This document shows, in pieces, positions 32,956 through 41,628 of a stretch of DNA of 58,085 nt; the first letter of the stretch is position 1; the number at the start of each line of letters is the position of its first letter. Source of the stretch: Deltaproteobacteria bacterium (GTDB lineage: Bacteria > Desulfobacterota > Syntrophia > Syntrophales > UBA5619); NCBI GenBank assembly GCA_021817825.1, contig JAKAFS010000011.1, positions 1-58,085 on the forward strand, given 5' to 3'. The notes beneath the pieces were generated by a model that made no database searches, was not told where the DNA came from, and saw nothing but the letters and a program-made list of their open reading frames with translations. A program made the translations under genes and the position numbers.

Positions 32956-34179
32956 ATGAACCCATCGTCCCATCCACCCTCCCCGACAGGGGAGCAGCCC
33001 TGGCAGTTGACCCTCTACGTCCTGTTCGCCGCCCAACTGCTGTCGATCATCGGCTTCGCCTTCACGCTGCCCTTTCTGCCCTTCTATATCCGGGAACTGG
33101 GGATCACCGACGAACGTTTCGTCCCGATCTGGGCCGGGATCATGGTCGCTTCGGCCAGTCTGGTCATGGCCTTCTTCTCCCCCCTCTGGGGATGGCTGTC
33201 CGACCGGTACGGGCGGAAGATCATGGTGGAACGGGCCATGTTCGGCGGCGCCTTTGTCGTCTTCGCCATGGGCCTCGTGGACAACATCTGGCAACTCCTC
33301 TTCCTCCGCTTCCTCTCCGGAGCGACCACCGGCACCATTGCCGCCGCCATCGCCATGATCTCCGCCATCGTCCCACGGCAAAAATTGGGATACAGCCTCG
33401 GCCTCATGCAGGTGGCGGTCTTTCTGGGAATGACCCTGGGTCCCTGGATCGGAGGCATTCTCGCCGACGCGATCGGTTATCGGGCCACCTTCATGGTCGG
33501 CGGCCTGATCCTGCTTTTGGGCGGCCTGCTGGTCCTCTTCGGAACAAAGGAACGCTTTGTCCGCCCCTCCAAAGATGCCCTGGAAAAGAGCGGAAAGCTC
33601 TTTTCGCTGCTCGCCTACGGCGGTTTTCCCGCCATGCTCGCCCTGTTCTTCTTCTTCCACTGCACCGTCCATTTCGCCGCCCCGATCCTGCCCTTGTTCA
33701 TCGAATGGCTCTACGGCCCGAACCAAGGGGGCCTGGCCTCGACCACGGGCCTGCTCTTTGCAATCAGCGGCGGAGCGGCCGCTTTGGCCGCCGGCGGGAT
33801 CGGCGGCCTCAGCGACCGGACGGGCTACAAACCGATCCTCGTCACCAGCGTCGTTTTGACGGCGGTCAGCATGCTCCTCCACGGTCTGGCGCAGACCATC
33901 ACACACCTGGTCCTGTTGCGGATCTTCTACGGAATCGCCGCCGGGGGCATCCTGCCGGCGATGAACGCCTTGGTGGGCCGAATCATTCCCCAGAAAAGCT
34001 ACGGGATGGCCTACGGCCTGACCTCCTCGATGACCTGTCTGGGCATGGCCGCGGGTCCCTTCATCGGCGGGTTCATGGCCTCCTGGTGGGGCTACCGCTG
34101 GCCCTTCGTCCTGGTCGGCGCCATGCTGATCCTGATCTGCCTGCCCATCGCCCTCGGCGTCAGACGGAGCGCCCATTGA
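32956..34179 (+). CDS. MFS multidrug-type transporter
   Basis: This protein of about 407 residues has 12 predicted membrane helices and the MFS motif A between helices 2 and 3 (GWLSDRYGRKIMV), with a second copy in the C-terminal half (GGLSDRTGYKPILV). This is the DHA1 drug:H+ antiporter type (TetA/MdtG-like). It probably exports drugs or metabolites using the proton gradient. A TTG at 32950 two codons upstream is an alternative start; neither has a strong ribosome site. It stands alone with no visible regulator. Confidence 0.88.
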   Translation: MNPSSHPPSPTGEQPWQLTLYVLFAAQLLSIIGFAFTLPFLPFYIRELGITDERFVPIWAGIMVASASLVMAFFSPLWGWLSDRYGRKIMVERAMFGGAFVVFAMGLVDNIWQLLFLRFLSGATTGTIAAAIAMISAIVPRQKLGYSLGLMQVAVFLGMTLGPWIGGILADAIGYRATFMVGGLILLLGGLLVLFGTKERFVRPSKDALEKSGKLFSLLAYGGFPAMLALFFFFHCTVHFAAPILPLFIEWLYGPNQGGLASTTGLLFAISGGAAALAAGGIGGLSDRTGYKPILVTSVVLTAVSMLLHGLAQTITHLVLLRIFYGIAAGGILPAMNALVGRIIPQKSYGMAYGLTSSMTCLGMAAGPFIGGFMASWWGYRWPFVLVGAMLILICLPIALGVRRSAH

Positions 34180-34255
34180 CGCGATCCGGCGGCATCCTCT
34201 TTTTATGGTCTTCCAGGATCCTTTCCAAGAAGTCGAATGATTAGCGAATTATTCC

Positions 34256-34284
34256 TTGACATTCGCCAAAAGCTGGCGTACAGG
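34256..34284 (+). promoter_or_regulatory. Promoter of the cold-shock gene
   Basis: TTGACA (34256-34261) and TACAGG (34279-34284) are separated by 17 bases. The -10 is weak. The transcript would have a leader of about 138 bases. Confidence 0.5.
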
Positions 34285-34331
34285 GGTAACAACAATAAGT
34301 TTGGATGAAGACATTATGATAGATGAAAGCG

Positions 34332-34367
34332 GCCGCCAAGCTTTTTGCAATGTTTGGTGGCTTTTTT
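34332..34367 (+). terminator. Terminator-like hairpin in the cold-shock leader (attenuator candidate)
   Basis: gccgccaag (34332-34340) pairs with tttggtggc (34353-34361), nine pairs including two or three G-U, with a 12-base loop, followed by six T. It lies 62 bases before the csp start codon. This would stop transcripts at about 34367, giving an RNA of about 75 bases, unless it is bypassed. A similar stem is upstream of the RRM gene. Confidence 0.6.
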
Positions 34368-34428
34368 GCTTTCTGTCATTGTGCGAATCCGACTTAAGGG
34401 ATCTATTTAAAAAAGGAGGACGCAAGCA

Positions 34429-34629
34429 ATGGCAGAAGGTAAAGTGAAGTGGTTCAATGAGCAGAAGGGTTTCGGGTTCATCGAGAAGGACGAGGGTGGA
34501 GATGTGTTCGTTCATCATAGCGCCATCCAGGCCGTCGGCTTCAAGACGCTCGCCGAGGGTCAGCGCGTCAGCTTCGAAGTGAAGCAGGGCCCGAAGGGTC
34601 CGGCGGCGGAAAACGTCAAACCTTTATAA
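34429..34629 (+). CDS. Cold-shock protein (CspA family)
   Basis: This 66-residue protein is a single cold-shock domain with both RNA-binding motifs intact: [10 protein letters not shown] (RNP1-like) and VFVHHSAI (RNP2-like). It binds single-stranded RNA or DNA and melts RNA structure. The start ATG has a strong site (aaggagg). It has its own promoter, a leader with a terminator-like hairpin and a strong terminator, so it is a single-gene unit. Confidence 0.97.
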   Translation: MAEGKVKWFNEQKGFGFIEKDEGGDVFVHHSAIQAVGFKTLAEGQRVSFEVKQGPKGPAAENVKPL

Positions 34630-34652
34630 GCCGCATTAACGTAATCCACGCT

Positions 34653-34690
34653 AAAGCGTCCCGTCCTTTTAGGCCGGGACGCTTTTTTTT
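34653..34690 (+). terminator. Rho-independent terminator of the cold-shock gene
   Basis: aaagcgtcccg (34653-34663) pairs with the complementary cgggacgcttt (from 34675), followed by a run of eight or nine T. Confidence 0.93.
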
Positions 34691-34748
34691 TACGACGGGA
34701 AATCGGACACCAAAGAGGGTTCAAGCTTTATCGCCTCATTCCAAGTCC

Positions 34749-36239
34749 TCAGCTTTCCTCCCAATTCCGGGAACGGTCCAGCGCCCGCCGCCACCCCCGC
34801 TGGAGCCTTCCGACCCGCTGCGAATCCATCTGGGGTGAAAAACGGGTCGCCGTCGGATTCCAATCGACGCTCTCAGAAGAATTCTTCCAGCAGCCCACGG
34901 CGAGGCCGGCCAAAGCGGCAGCCCCCAGGGCGGTGGTCTCCACCAAAGCGGGTCGCACCACGGGAACGCCCAGGAGGTCGGCCTGGAACTGCATCAGCGT
35001 GTCATTGGCCGCCGCGCCGCCATCGACGCGCAGCTCCGCAATGCCGATGCGGGAATCGCCCTGCATGCAGGCCAGCAGATCCGCCGACTGATAGGCGATG
35101 CTCTCCAGGGCGGCGCGGGCGATATGGGCGGCCTTCGTGCCCCGGGTCATCCCCACCAGGGCGCCCCGCGCGTAGGGGTCCCAATGGGGCGCGCCCAGCC
35201 CCGCGAAGGCCGGCACCAGGTAGACCCCTTCCGTATCGGCGACCTGGCAGGCCAGCGCCTCCACCTCGTCGGAAGAACGAATGATCCCCAGGCCGTCGCG
35301 AAGCCACTGCACCACGGCGCCGCCGACAAAGACGCTCCCTTCGAGGGCGTACTCCGTCCGGGTCCCGATCCGCCAGGCCACCGTGGTGAGCAGCCGGTGG
35401 GACGACACGACGAGGGCCGATCCCGTATTCATCAGCATGAAGCAACCGGTGCCGTAGGTGTTCTTCACCAGGCCGGGAGCCGTGCAACGCTGGCCGAAGA
35501 GGGCCGCCTGCTGATCGCCGGCCGCCCCGGCGATGGGGATCCCTTCGGGAAAGCCGGGCGCGGTTGTTTTCCCGTAAACCTCGCTGGAGGCATGGATTTC
35601 CGGAAGCATCGCCCGGGGGATCTTCAGCATTCCCAAGAGTTCGTCATCCCAGTCGCCGGTGTGGATGTTGCAGAGCATCGTCCGGGAGGCGTTCGACAGG
35701 TCGGTCACATGCCGGGCGCCGCCGGTGAGGTTCCAGATCAGCCAGGTGTCGATCGTGCCGAAGGCAAGCCGGCCCTCTTCGGCCTGACGCCGGGCGCCGG
35801 GGCAATGATCGAGGATCCAGGCGATCTTGGTCCCCGAGAAGTAGGCGTCGGAAAAAAGACCGGTCTTCTCCCGGATCGGCCGCTCGAACCCTTCGTCGAT
35901 GAGCCGCTGGCAGACATCGGCGGTGCGCCGGTCCTGCCAGACGATGGCGTTGTAGACGGGCTTTCCGGTGGCCCGGTCCCAGACCACCGTCGTTTCCCGC
36001 TGGTTGGCGATGCCGATGGCCGCGATGTCGGAGCCTGCCAGCCCCGCATTCTTCAAGGCGAGTTGAGCCACTGCGGCCTGGGATTCCCATATCTCAAGAG
36101 GGTCGTGCTCCACAAGGCCCGGCTGGGGATAGACCTGGCGGAGCTCTTTTTGGGCCGAACCTACGGGCCGGCCGGCCGTATCGAAAACGATTGCCCGGGA
36201 ACTGGTGGTGCCCTGATCGAGGGCCATTAAATAAGCCAC
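34749..36239 (-). CDS. glpK: Glycerol kinase
   Basis: This 496-residue cytosolic FGGY-family kinase phosphorylates glycerol to glycerol-3-phosphate. The N-terminal [15 protein letters not shown] is the phosphate-binding signature, and [38 protein letters not shown] and the Gly-rich GTGCFML agree with the family. GTG at 36239 is chosen as the start because aaggagg lies five bases upstream; an in-frame ATG at 36257 has no better site. No glycerol facilitator or dehydrogenase gene is nearby, so it is a stand-alone gene. Confidence 0.95.
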   Translation of the reverse strand: MAYLMALDQGTTSSRAIVFDTAGRPVGSAQKELRQVYPQPGLVEHDPLEIWESQAAVAQLALKNAGLAGSDIAAIGIANQRETTVVWDRATGKPVYNAIVWQDRRTADVCQRLIDEGFERPIREKTGLFSDAYFSGTKIAWILDHCPGARRQAEEGRLAFGTIDTWLIWNLTGGARHVTDLSNASRTMLCNIHTGDWDDELLGMLKIPRAMLPEIHASSEVYGKTTAPGFPEGIPIAGAAGDQQAALFGQRCTAPGLVKNTYGTGCFMLMNTGSALVVSSHRLLTTVAWRIGTRTEYALEGSVFVGGAVVQWLRDGLGIIRSSDEVEALACQVADTEGVYLVPAFAGLGAPHWDPYARGALVGMTRGTKAAHIARAALESIAYQSADLLACMQGDSRIGIAELRVDGGAAANDTLMQFQADLLGVPVVRPALVETTALGAAALAGLAVGCWKNSSESVDWNPTATRFSPQMDSQRVGRLQRGWRRALDRSRNWEES

Positions 36240-36296
36240 AAAAACCTCCTTCAGCATTGCATAATGGATTGCAAAGCGGACCGGATTGGCCGCCTT

Positions 36297-36758
36297 TCAC
36301 TTCATCGCATAGGTGTCGATCGGCGGGGTGGAGATCGCCACTCTTTTTTCTCCGGTGATTTTGATCATGATCCTTAAGCCGAGTAGCGAATACCAGTCGC
36401 CGATGCTTTGTTCCCGGTCATCCAGCACAGCGAAACCGTGCAGCAGGACGGCATTTTCCCACGCCCTGGCCTGCATGTTTTTGACCAATGCCTGCATCCC
36501 TTCCCCGTTCACATCCCGTTTTCTCCATAAATCGGAATCCAACGTCCATGTTTTATCCAGACCCAGGAGGGCGTTGGGATAATCGTCGGGACCGCTGCTG
36601 TAGTATTGCCTTTCCGGATCCACAACGAATGACTCGTAGGCCCTTGCCGCATCTCCGCTTGCCCGCAGCTTTCCGTAACGCCCCCTGGCGAAAGCGGAGA
36701 AGAGGAGAATAAGGGCGACGATCACGGCCGCAGCAATGACGAGGCTGGTCAAAGTCAT
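36297..36758 (-). CDS. Membrane-anchored protein, unknown family
   Basis: This protein of about 153 residues has one N-terminal hydrophobic segment (about 2-22, LVIAAAVIVALILLFSAF) and a soluble part of about 130 residues with many aromatic and charged residues. I see no catalytic motif. An alternative GTG start lies 15 bases upstream; neither start has a clear ribosome site. It is on the same strand as glpK, 57 bases upstream of it, but the link is unknown. Confidence 0.5.
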   Translation of the reverse strand: MTLTSLVIAAAVIVALILLFSAFARGRYGKLRASGDAARAYESFVVDPERQYYSSGPDDYPNALLGLDKTWTLDSDLWRKRDVNGEGMQALVKNMQARAWENAVLLHGFAVLDDREQSIGDWYSLLGLRIMIKITGEKRVAISTPPIDTYAMK

Positions 36759-36918
36759 GATAAAATCATACACCAGACGGGCGGCCTTGTCACAGGGTTT
36801 CCCAATTTAGCCACAATTCTATTGTCTTCCGTAAAATTGATCGGGAAAACCTTGCCGAACGGAAAAATGTCGGGTATGAAGAAAAAAAATTCACTGATCC
36901 ACCCAAGGAGGAATCGGC

Positions 36919-37404
36919 ATGACCGCAAAACAATGGGACGCGCCGCCGGCGATGCAAATCGATCCGGCGAAGACTTACCTCGTCACGATGGAGACGAACC
37001 GGGGCACGATCGAACTGGAACTGGCGCCGCAGCATGCGCCCAAGACGGTCAACAACTTCGTCTTTCTCGCCAAAGGGGGGTACTATGACGGCATCACCTT
37101 CCACCGGGTCATCGGCGATTTCATGATCCAGGGCGGCGATCCCACCGGGACAGGCTGCGGCGGGCCGGGCTACCAGTTCGAGGACGAACTGAAGGGAAAC
37201 CCGCTGATCCATGACGCCAAGGTCATCTCCATGGCCAATGCCGGACCGAACACGAACGGCAGCCAGTTCTTCATCACCCATTCGCCGCAGCCCCATCTCA
37301 ACGGCCGGCACACGGTCTTCGGAAAGGTGGTCAAGGGGCAGGAGGTCGTCGATGCGATCCGCCAGGGCGACGTGATGGAGAAGGTGTCGGTCGGCGAAAA
37401 GTAA
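36919..37404 (+). CDS. Peptidyl-prolyl cis-trans isomerase (cyclophilin type)
   Basis: This 161-residue protein speeds proline isomerisation in folding. The cyclophilin core is intact: [19 protein letters not shown] with the catalytic Arg, [17 protein letters not shown], and [14 protein letters not shown]. It has no signal peptide, so it is cytosolic. The ribosome site is caaggagga. The neighbours on the same strand (alcohol dehydrogenase, EamA) seem unrelated. Confidence 0.95.
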   Translation: MTAKQWDAPPAMQIDPAKTYLVTMETNRGTIELELAPQHAPKTVNNFVFLAKGGYYDGITFHRVIGDFMIQGGDPTGTGCGGPGYQFEDELKGNPLIHDAKVISMANAGPNTNGSQFFITHSPQPHLNGRHTVFGKVVKGQEVVDAIRQGDVMEKVSVGEK

Positions 37405-37501
37405 CCATTCGGACCGGTGAACAGCCCGGCGGTTTTGGTCACACCGATCCCGTTGCGGTGGCGACCGCTCCGAAGCGACGGACAGAGAGGCAAGCGATCC
37501 C

Positions 37502-38530
37502 ATGCAGGCCATGGTCTTGACGGGCATCTCCTCTTTTAGGGACAATCCCGCGCCGCTGGTTTTGACGGAACTTCCCCGGCCCGAACCCGGACCGGGGGAG
37601 ATCCTGGTCGCCGTCTCCGCCTGCGGCGTCTGCCATACGGAACTCGACGAGATCGAGGGCCGGACGCCGCCTTCCCTCTTCCCCGTGGTTTTGGGCCATC
37701 AGATCCTGGGACGGGTCGCCGCCTTGGGGGAACAGGCCGGACGGTTCCCGATCGGCGCCCGGGTAGGCGTGGGCTGGATTCATCAGGCCTGCGGCGGCTG
37801 TAGCCACTGCCTTTCGGGCAACGAAAACCTCTGCGCCCGGTTTCGAGCCACGGGCCGCGACGTAAACGGCGGCTATGGGGAATACATGACCGTCCCCGAG
37901 GCGTTTGCCTGCCCGATCCCCGACTGTTTTTCGGATGCTGAGGCGGCGCCGCTCCTCTGCGCCGGGGCCATCGGCTGGCGGTCGCTTCGTCTGACCGGCC
38001 TCAAGGACGGCCAGAACCTCGGCCTTGCGGGGTTCGGCGCCTCGGCGCACCTGGTCCTCAAGACCGTCCGCCACCGTTTCGCCCGCACGAAAGTCTTCGT
38101 CTTTGCCCGGAACGAAAGGGAACGCGTCTTTGCCCGCGAGCTGGGGGCCTTCTGGGCAGGGGCAATTGAGGAGAGGCCACCGGAAATGCTCCAGGCGATC
38201 ATCGATACGACGCCGGCCTGGAAGCCGGTGGTCGAGGCCCTCAAGCACCTCGCTCCCGGAGGCCGTCTGGTCATCAATGCGATCCGCAAAGAAACGGGTG
38301 ACAAGGACGAACTGCTCGGGCTGGATTACCCCTCCCATCTCTGGCTGGAAAAGGAGATCAAGAGCGTGGCCAATGTGACCCGGCAAGACATCTCCGAATT
38401 TCTCGCCCTGGCGGCCGAGATCCCCCTTCGGCCGGAGGTGGAAGAGTACCCCTTAAGGGAAGCCAACCGGGCGCTCGCCGAACTCAAGGCGGGGAAGATC
38501 CGGGGGGCAAAGGTCCTGAGGATCGCCTGA
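37502..38530 (+). CDS. Zinc-dependent alcohol dehydrogenase (AdhP/propanol-preferring-like)
   Basis: This 342-residue medium-chain dehydrogenase oxidises an alcohol or reduces an aldehyde with NAD(P). The catalytic zinc site is seen in ACGVCHTELDEIEG with GHQ (Cys and His), and the structural zinc site is CGGCSHCLSGNENLC (four Cys). The nucleotide-binding Gly motif (LAGFGASAHLVL) replaces the classical GxGxxG loosely. The start has a gagagg site. It may be transcribed with the EamA gene, whose start is 56 bases after its stop. Confidence 0.9.
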   Translation: MQAMVLTGISSFRDNPAPLVLTELPRPEPGPGEILVAVSACGVCHTELDEIEGRTPPSLFPVVLGHQILGRVAALGEQAGRFPIGARVGVGWIHQACGGCSHCLSGNENLCARFRATGRDVNGGYGEYMTVPEAFACPIPDCFSDAEAAPLLCAGAIGWRSLRLTGLKDGQNLGLAGFGASAHLVLKTVRHRFARTKVFVFARNERERVFARELGAFWAGAIEERPPEMLQAIIDTTPAWKPVVEALKHLAPGGRLVINAIRKETGDKDELLGLDYPSHLWLEKEIKSVANVTRQDISEFLALAAEIPLRPEVEEYPLREANRALAELKAGKIRGAKVLRIA

Positions 38531-38586
38531 GCGCCGCAGCCCTCCGCAGCAGGCAAGAGGCGGTCCGGAGCGAAAGAGACAATGGC

Positions 38587-39462
38587 ATGAAAAGAGATCT
38601 TATCGGACTGCATACCTCGGTGCTTCTCTTGAGCGGCGCAAGCCTGTCCGCCAAGCTGATCACCCTGGCGGCGACACAGACCATCGCCCTGCGCGCCCTG
38701 ATCGCAACGCTGGCCCTGTTCGTTTTCGTAAAGTTCACGGGCACCCGGATGGGGCTGCGATCTCGGGCGGATCTCGGCTGGATACTGCTCACCGGTCTGA
38801 TCGTGGCCGCACACTGGGTCGTCTTCTTTACGGGGATTCAGGCGTCCAGCGTCGCCATCGTCTTGACTGCCTTCTACACCTTCCCGGTCATCACGGTCCT
38901 GATGGAAGCGCTGCTCCACCGCCATGCAGTCGACCGCCGCAATCTTGTGCTCGCCCTGATCGTCTTCGCAGGCGTCTATCTGGCCGTCCCCGGCGGATTC
39001 GCAGGCGGCCGCCTGGCCATCGGGGCGGCCCTGGGAATCCTCTCCGGCTGCCTCTACTCCCTGCGGAACGTTCTCTACCGCAAGCACCTCCGGAACTACC
39101 CGGCGAGCGCCATGATGCTCTATCAAACCGCCGTCGTCGCGGTCGTTCTACTCCCCTTCCTCTCCACCGGAATCGACCTTCGGACCGACCATCGCTGGAT
39201 CTACCTGCTGGCCCTGGGCGTTCTTTTCACCGCCGTCGCCCACACCCTCTACGTCAACAGCCTGCGGACGATCCGGGCGTCCACGGCGGGCCTCATCTCC
39301 TGCATGGAACCGATCTACGGCATGATTCTGGCCGCGGTCGTGCTCGGCGAGAAGCCGGGGATGCAGACGATAGCCGGGGCGCTGATCGTCGTAACCGCGG
39401 CGGTCTACACCTCGATTCGGGTGAACCGGACGGCAAAGGAAGAGGCGAGCAAGGTCAGCTGA
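38587..39462 (+). CDS. EamA-family (DMT) transporter
   Basis: This 291-residue protein has ten predicted membrane helices in two repeats of five, the drug/metabolite transporter EamA pattern (ALRALIATLALFVFVKF, then ISCMEPIYGMILAAVVLGEKP near the end). It probably exports a metabolite such as an amino acid. The start ATG 38587 lies after an out-of-frame ATG at 38583. It ends before a lower-GC islet with a toxin-antitoxin pair. Confidence 0.88.
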   Translation: MKRDLIGLHTSVLLLSGASLSAKLITLAATQTIALRALIATLALFVFVKFTGTRMGLRSRADLGWILLTGLIVAAHWVVFFTGIQASSVAIVLTAFYTFPVITVLMEALLHRHAVDRRNLVLALIVFAGVYLAVPGGFAGGRLAIGAALGILSGCLYSLRNVLYRKHLRNYPASAMMLYQTAVVAVVLLPFLSTGIDLRTDHRWIYLLALGVLFTAVAHTLYVNSLRTIRASTAGLISCMEPIYGMILAAVVLGEKPGMQTIAGALIVVTAAVYTSIRVNRTAKEEASKVS

Positions 39463-39526
39463 CGGGATCTGCTTTCAAGAAGACCTGAAGAGTTCAAACG
39501 GGCATTGATGGCTCAGGTGATTTCCC

Positions 39527-39555
39527 TTGACAGAGATGACTATTTTCCTTAGGCT
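39527..39555 (+). promoter_or_regulatory. Promoter of the toxin-antitoxin pair
   Basis: TTGACA (39527-39532) and TAGGCT (39550-39555) are separated by 17 bases. A start point near 39562 lies 24 bases before the antitoxin start. Confidence 0.5.
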
Positions 39556-39585
39556 TTTAACGCATAGCATTGTGAGGAAGAGATT

Positions 39586-39801
39586 ATGAAAGCCATAAAA
39601 CGTAAAGTAACGGATATGACTGTGGATGAGCTTAAGGGTATCATCCATGAAGCGATCGCCGAGGATATGGAAGTCTGGCGGGAGACCTTTGAAATCATGG
39701 CGGATGGAAAACTGATGGGACAGATCCGACAGGCAGATCTGGACAGGGCAGTCGGCAAGAAAGGCGCCTTTGTTGCCTGGGATGATCTGAAAAATGCATA
39801 G
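39586..39801 (+). CDS. Antitoxin of a RelB/ParD-like pair (putative)
   Basis: This 71-residue acidic-helical protein has no family I can name firmly, but its size, helical content and overlap with a RelE/ParE-like toxin gene (39794-39801) fit an antitoxin that neutralises the toxin and binds its own promoter. It contains an MTVDELKGIIHEAIAED segment resembling other small antitoxins. The base composition here is less GC-rich than in the neighbours, suggesting transfer. The ribosome site is gaagaga. Confidence 0.65.
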   Translation: MKAIKRKVTDMTVDELKGIIHEAIAEDMEVWRETFEIMADGKLMGQIRQADLDRAVGKKGAFVAWDDLKNA

Positions 39802-40006
39802 AATTCTTTTGCATCGAAATGCCGTCAAATTCTACCGGAAGGCTGACGGCACCTTGAAGGAAAGAATCGCAGACGCCATTGATGTCATTACCAGGAATCC
39901 CCACCTGGATAGCCATATCAGGAAATTGAAAGGGGAGCTCAAACACATGCATCGTTTCCGAATGGGCGATCTACGTATCCTTTACGAGATCGATCAAGCC
40001 CTGTGA
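39794..40006 (+). CDS. RelE/ParE-like toxin, probably truncated
   Basis: This 70-residue protein resembles the RelE/ParE toxin fold: HRNAVKFYRKADGTLKERI, then HLDSHIRKLKGELKHMHRFRMGDLRILYEI. Normal family members continue another 10-20 residues with a conserved C-terminal strand. Here a stop comes right after the YEID segment, where the sequence joins an unrelated zinc-ribbon fragment. The missing end may make it inactive, or the antitoxin may still act. It overlaps the antitoxin gene by eight bases. Confidence 0.65.
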   Translation: MHRILLHRNAVKFYRKADGTLKERIADAIDVITRNPHLDSHIRKLKGELKHMHRFRMGDLRILYEIDQAL

Positions 40007-40133
40007 TCATCCCATTCTCGACAAAGAGTACGAACTAGGTTCCGCCACAGGTGATTACGTTTGCACAAAATGCGGTAAGTCCGGATGGGGAAGTGACTGG
40101 AACAAGAAACACAATGAGAATACCGAGCGCTAA
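40002..40133 (+). pseudogene. Zinc-ribbon gene fragment joined to the toxin end
   Basis: From 40002 a frame shifted by one base relative to the toxin reads 43 residues to TAA at 40131-40133. It contains CDHPILD and DYVCTKCGKSGWGSDW, a Cys-x-His and CxxC arrangement of a small zinc ribbon. There is no start codon or ribosome site of its own. It looks like the 3' end of another gene fused here by rearrangement. The rest of the gap to 40305 is lower in GC and holds nothing I can name. Confidence 0.4.
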
Positions 40134-40305
40134 CCTCTTGGCGACGCTGAGCGATAATGCCGCGCAGTTACCCTGACCTTGTACGTAACTCTCATTCGAC
40201 TGGCAATCAATTTCCCCAGATTCTTGAAATTATTGCCTCGCAGGTGAAATAAATAGCCAGCCTTAGTGCCCAAGGCTTGTATCGATTTAACCGTCGCGGC
40301 AAGGA

Positions 40306-41358
40306 TCATTCAATAAGGATCTTGCCCGCAGGCGCGGCGATCACTTCGCCGACGATGGCCGCGGCCTCGATCCCTGCCGCGTGCATCTTTTGCAGCAAGG
40401 CCGGCGCCGTGGCCTTGGGCAGGGAGATGAGGAGTCCGCCGGCGGTCTGGGGATCGAAGAGGATATCGACGCGCCAGTCCGGACACCCCGGGGCAATCTC
40501 GATCTGCTTTTCGCGAAATTTCCGGTTCCGGATCAGGCCGCCGGGCACGATCCCCTCCTCGACGAAGGTCTGGATGCCGGAGAAAAAAGGCACCGCCGCG
40601 GCCCGGATGCGCAAACCCACCCCGCTCGCCTCGGCCATCTCCAGGGCGTGACCCAGAAAGCCGAAGCCGGTCACATCGGTGCAGGCGTGGATATCCTCCC
40701 TTTCGGTCATGAGTTCCGCCGCTTTTTTGTTGAGCGTCGTCATGCACGCGACCGAACGGGCGACCAGCGCCGCATCGGCAAGCCCGCCCTTGAGCGCTGT
40801 GGCCACGATGCCCGTCCCCAGGGGCTTGGTCAAAATCAGGACGTCTCCCGCCTTCGCCCCTTTGTTGAAAAGGACCTTGTCGGGATGGATGACGCCGGTC
40901 ACGGAAAGGCCGTATTTGGGTTCGTCGTCCTCGACGCTGTGGCCGCCGATCAAAAGGACGCCCGCCTCGCGCAGCTTGTCGTACCCGCCGCGCAGGATCT
41001 CCCGGAGGATTTTCACTTCCAGTTTCTTGATGGGAAAGCAGACGATGTTCATCGCCGTGACCGGCCGCCCGCCCATGGCGTAGACGTCGGAGAGGGCGTT
41101 CGTCACCGCGATCCGGCCGAAGGTGTAGGGGTCGTCCACGATGGGGGTGAAAAAATCGACGGTTTGGATGATCGCCAAATCGTCGCGGAGTTTATAGACC
41201 CCTGCGTCTTCCGCATGCTCCATCCCGACGATCAGGTTCGGATCGGTCATGAGCGGCAGATCTTTCAGCGCTTCTTGCAGGTCGCCCGGACCTATCTTAC
41301 AGGCTCAACCCGCTCCGTGGACCGTCTCGGTCAGACGGACCTTCGCTTCCTCGTTCAT
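40306..41358 (-). CDS. selD: Selenophosphate synthase, selenocysteine-containing
   Basis: This 350-residue enzyme makes selenophosphate from selenide and ATP, the selenium donor for selenocysteine and selenouridine. A naive reading starts inside the protein at 41250. The true start is ATG 41358 (site gaggag), and the first 36 codons are in the same frame with one TGA at 41305-41307, codon 18, in the active-site sequence HGAG-U-ACK. The lysine three residues later (K21) is the catalytic lysine. U18 replaces the Cys of E. coli C17. The rest is a typical SelD (TDPNLIVGMEHAEDAG, VTGFGFLGHALEMAE, DPQTAGGLLISLP). Selenocysteine insertion needs selA, selB and selC elsewhere in the genome. Confidence 0.93.
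41280..41307 (-). promoter_or_regulatory. Sec codon and SECIS candidate in selD
   Basis: The TGA (41305-41307) is followed after 12 bases by a small hairpin: ggtc (41292-41289) and gacc (41283-41280) around a 5-base G-containing loop. Bacterial SECIS elements lie just downstream of the UGA with a short apical stem, so this fits. Confidence 0.6.
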
Positions 41359-41628
41359 GGCCGATCTCCTGAATGGTTTTATCCTTCTCACCGGAACATC
41401 TTCAGGTCAATCTTTACCAAAAATCGGCGCCGATTGCGAGGCGGAATCGCAGCCGCCCCAAAGGACGCTGCCCTGTCGGCGCGGTCCTTCGTTTCATTCC
41501 ACTTTGCTTATCCCGACCGATTATGGTATTGACTAAAACTATGAAAGAAAGCCGTTTCCTGATCGGGGCACGGCGCCGGCCCTTTCCGGGCGCCATCACA
41601 GAGCTTTAAGATCCGAGGTTTTTTCAAA

